NCBI GenBank assembly: GCA_003972845.1
Contig: QOAV01000230.1
Location: forward strand, 1-8,000
Origin: Gammaproteobacteria bacterium
GTDB taxonomy: Bacteria; Pseudomonadota; Gammaproteobacteria; QOAV01
DNA length: 8,000 nt
Direction of reading: 5' to 3'
Part shown: piece by piece, positions 7,210 through 8,000 of the stretch
Layout: the number at the start of each line of letters is the position of its first letter
Numbering within the stretch: position 1 is the stretch's first letter
Translations under genes and position numbers: made by a program
The notes under the pieces: model-generated
Seen by the model: the letters and a program-made list of their open reading frames with translations, nothing else
The model's database searches: none
What the model was told of the DNA's origin: nothing

Positions 7210-8000
7210 TACATCATTTTACGGTAATAGCTCCACGACTGTATCACCATGCTGGAAAAATTCCCGTCACGCAACGAAGCGGCCACCCGCCCGGCACTCT
7301 CCATCAGGCGTTCGCGGTTTTTGTCCCACAGGGTTTCCTCCTTCGGCAGAAAAGGCTCCACGCTCTGGGCGATGCTGATGCGCAAACCGGGCCACGCTTT
7401 CATGATGGGCCGGGCTATTTCGACCACACGCTCGGGGTTGGCCACGTAAATCATCAGGGTCAGCTCCTTGAGTCCGATGTTTTCCAGACCGCAGCCCAGA
7501 CAGGCTTTGCCGCTTCTCCCCTTCAGGTTGCGATAATGCGTGCTCAGTGACACCGGCCAGCTCGACGCCGATTTGACCAGCTGCAAGGTGTGGATCAGCT
7601 CTGCAATGACATAGCCCGGCCGTTTTTTATACAAATCCAGCTGTTCCGGCTCCAGGTCCAGGTGCAGGCCGTCAAACGCATAATCTTTCAGTTTTTCCAC
7701 GGTCTCCAGCAAACCCGGGCGGTTTTCCGGCAGTATCCAGTGTGGATCCCCGAGCAACAGCTCTACCTGAATGTCCCTGGCATGGGCCTGCTGCAGAAAT
7801 TGCCGGATTTGGCCGCCATTTTTCGCCGCCAGCCTGATCTGGTCAGCATTCAGGGACAGTAACAGCCGGTTGAAACGGGCCGCCTTCAGCTTACCCAGCA
7901 CATCCTTGCCGGCGCGCTGCTGCGCCAGCAGATCAGCGCTTTCCCAGACATACATGGACAGGCCCGGAGAGCTCCCGGCAGCCGTCGATGGCACAGCGCC
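7209..8000 (-). CDS. TIM-barrel protein with GH18-like signature (5' end outside window)
   Basis: Only the C-terminal ~264 codons are present; the frame is open to the right edge, so the GTG at 7992-7994 is probably internal. Alternating strands suggest a (beta/alpha)8 barrel: MYVW, RLLLSL, IQVELLLGD, FDGLHLDLEP, PVSLSTHY, ELTLMIYV, RISIAQSVE and SSMVIQSWSYYR in order. FDGLHLDLEP (coding ~7647-7676) resembles the GH18 catalytic motif DGxDxDxE, but with His in place of the middle Asp and with the Glu kept. That points to a carbohydrate-active or carbohydrate-binding barrel, perhaps periplasmic. I do not recognise a specific family, and substrate and activity are unknown. Its TAA overlaps the ATG of the HlyD gene (TAATG), so the two products probably work together. 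Confidence 0.7.
   Translation of the reverse strand, partial: GAVPSTAAGSSPGLSMYVWESADLLAQQRAGKDVLGKLKAARFNRLLLSLNADQIRLAAKNGGQIRQFLQQAHARDIQVELLLGDPHWILPENRPGLLETVEKLKDYAFDGLHLDLEPEQLDLYKKRPGYVIAELIHTLQLVKSASSWPVSLSTHYRNLKGRSGKACLGCGLENIGLKELTLMIYVANPERVVEIARPIMKAWPGLRISIAQSVEPFLPKEETLWDKNRERLMESAGRVAASLRDGNFSSMVIQSWSYYRKMM

Overview
The window looks like a proteobacterial chromosome, most likely gammaproteobacterial (betaproteobacterial is possible). It is moderately GC-rich and densely packed. The sucC-sucD-nadE order, the COG3146-type acyltransferase beside sucC, and a consensus-like sigma-54 promoter with NtrC-like sites all fit that, but no marker fixes the genus.

Layout. (1) 1-1027, minus strand: the N-terminal ~342 codons of a secreted multihaem cytochrome c of the hydroxylamine oxidoreductase (HAO) superfamily. 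Seven CxxCH motifs are visible and the gene runs off the left edge. (2) 1028-1298: a 271-bp regulatory gap. It holds a near-perfect -24/-12 promoter aimed at the cytochrome, a 7-bp dyad about 97 bp upstream of the predicted start, and two NtrC-like 17-mers whose centres are 31 bp apart. (3) 1299-4973, minus strand: a tight sucC-sucD-nadE operon encoding both subunits of succinyl-CoA synthetase and glutamine-dependent NAD+ synthetase. (4) 5013-6161, plus strand: a FemAB/GNAT-like protein divergent from sucC across only 39 bp. (5) 6187-8000, minus strand: a translationally coupled pair, a TIM-barrel protein with a GH18-like signature (5' end outside the window) followed by a HlyD-type membrane fusion protein. 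The pair ends at a rho-independent terminator that overlaps the last codons.

How the parts work together. The middle operon is housekeeping: the TCA-cycle substrate-level phosphorylation step plus NAD biosynthesis. The right-hand pair suggests envelope or polysaccharide export, with a membrane fusion protein next to a carbohydrate-active-like barrel, but its partners lie outside the window. The most interesting part is the left end. An HAO-family cytochrome appears to have its own sigma-54/NtrC-type nitrogen-control region. This suggests a role in nitrogen assimilation, for example hydroxylamine reduction to ammonium, rather than energy-yielding ammonia oxidation. That reading is an inference from DNA motifs and protein family. 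No transposons, tRNAs, rRNAs or CRISPR arrays were seen.
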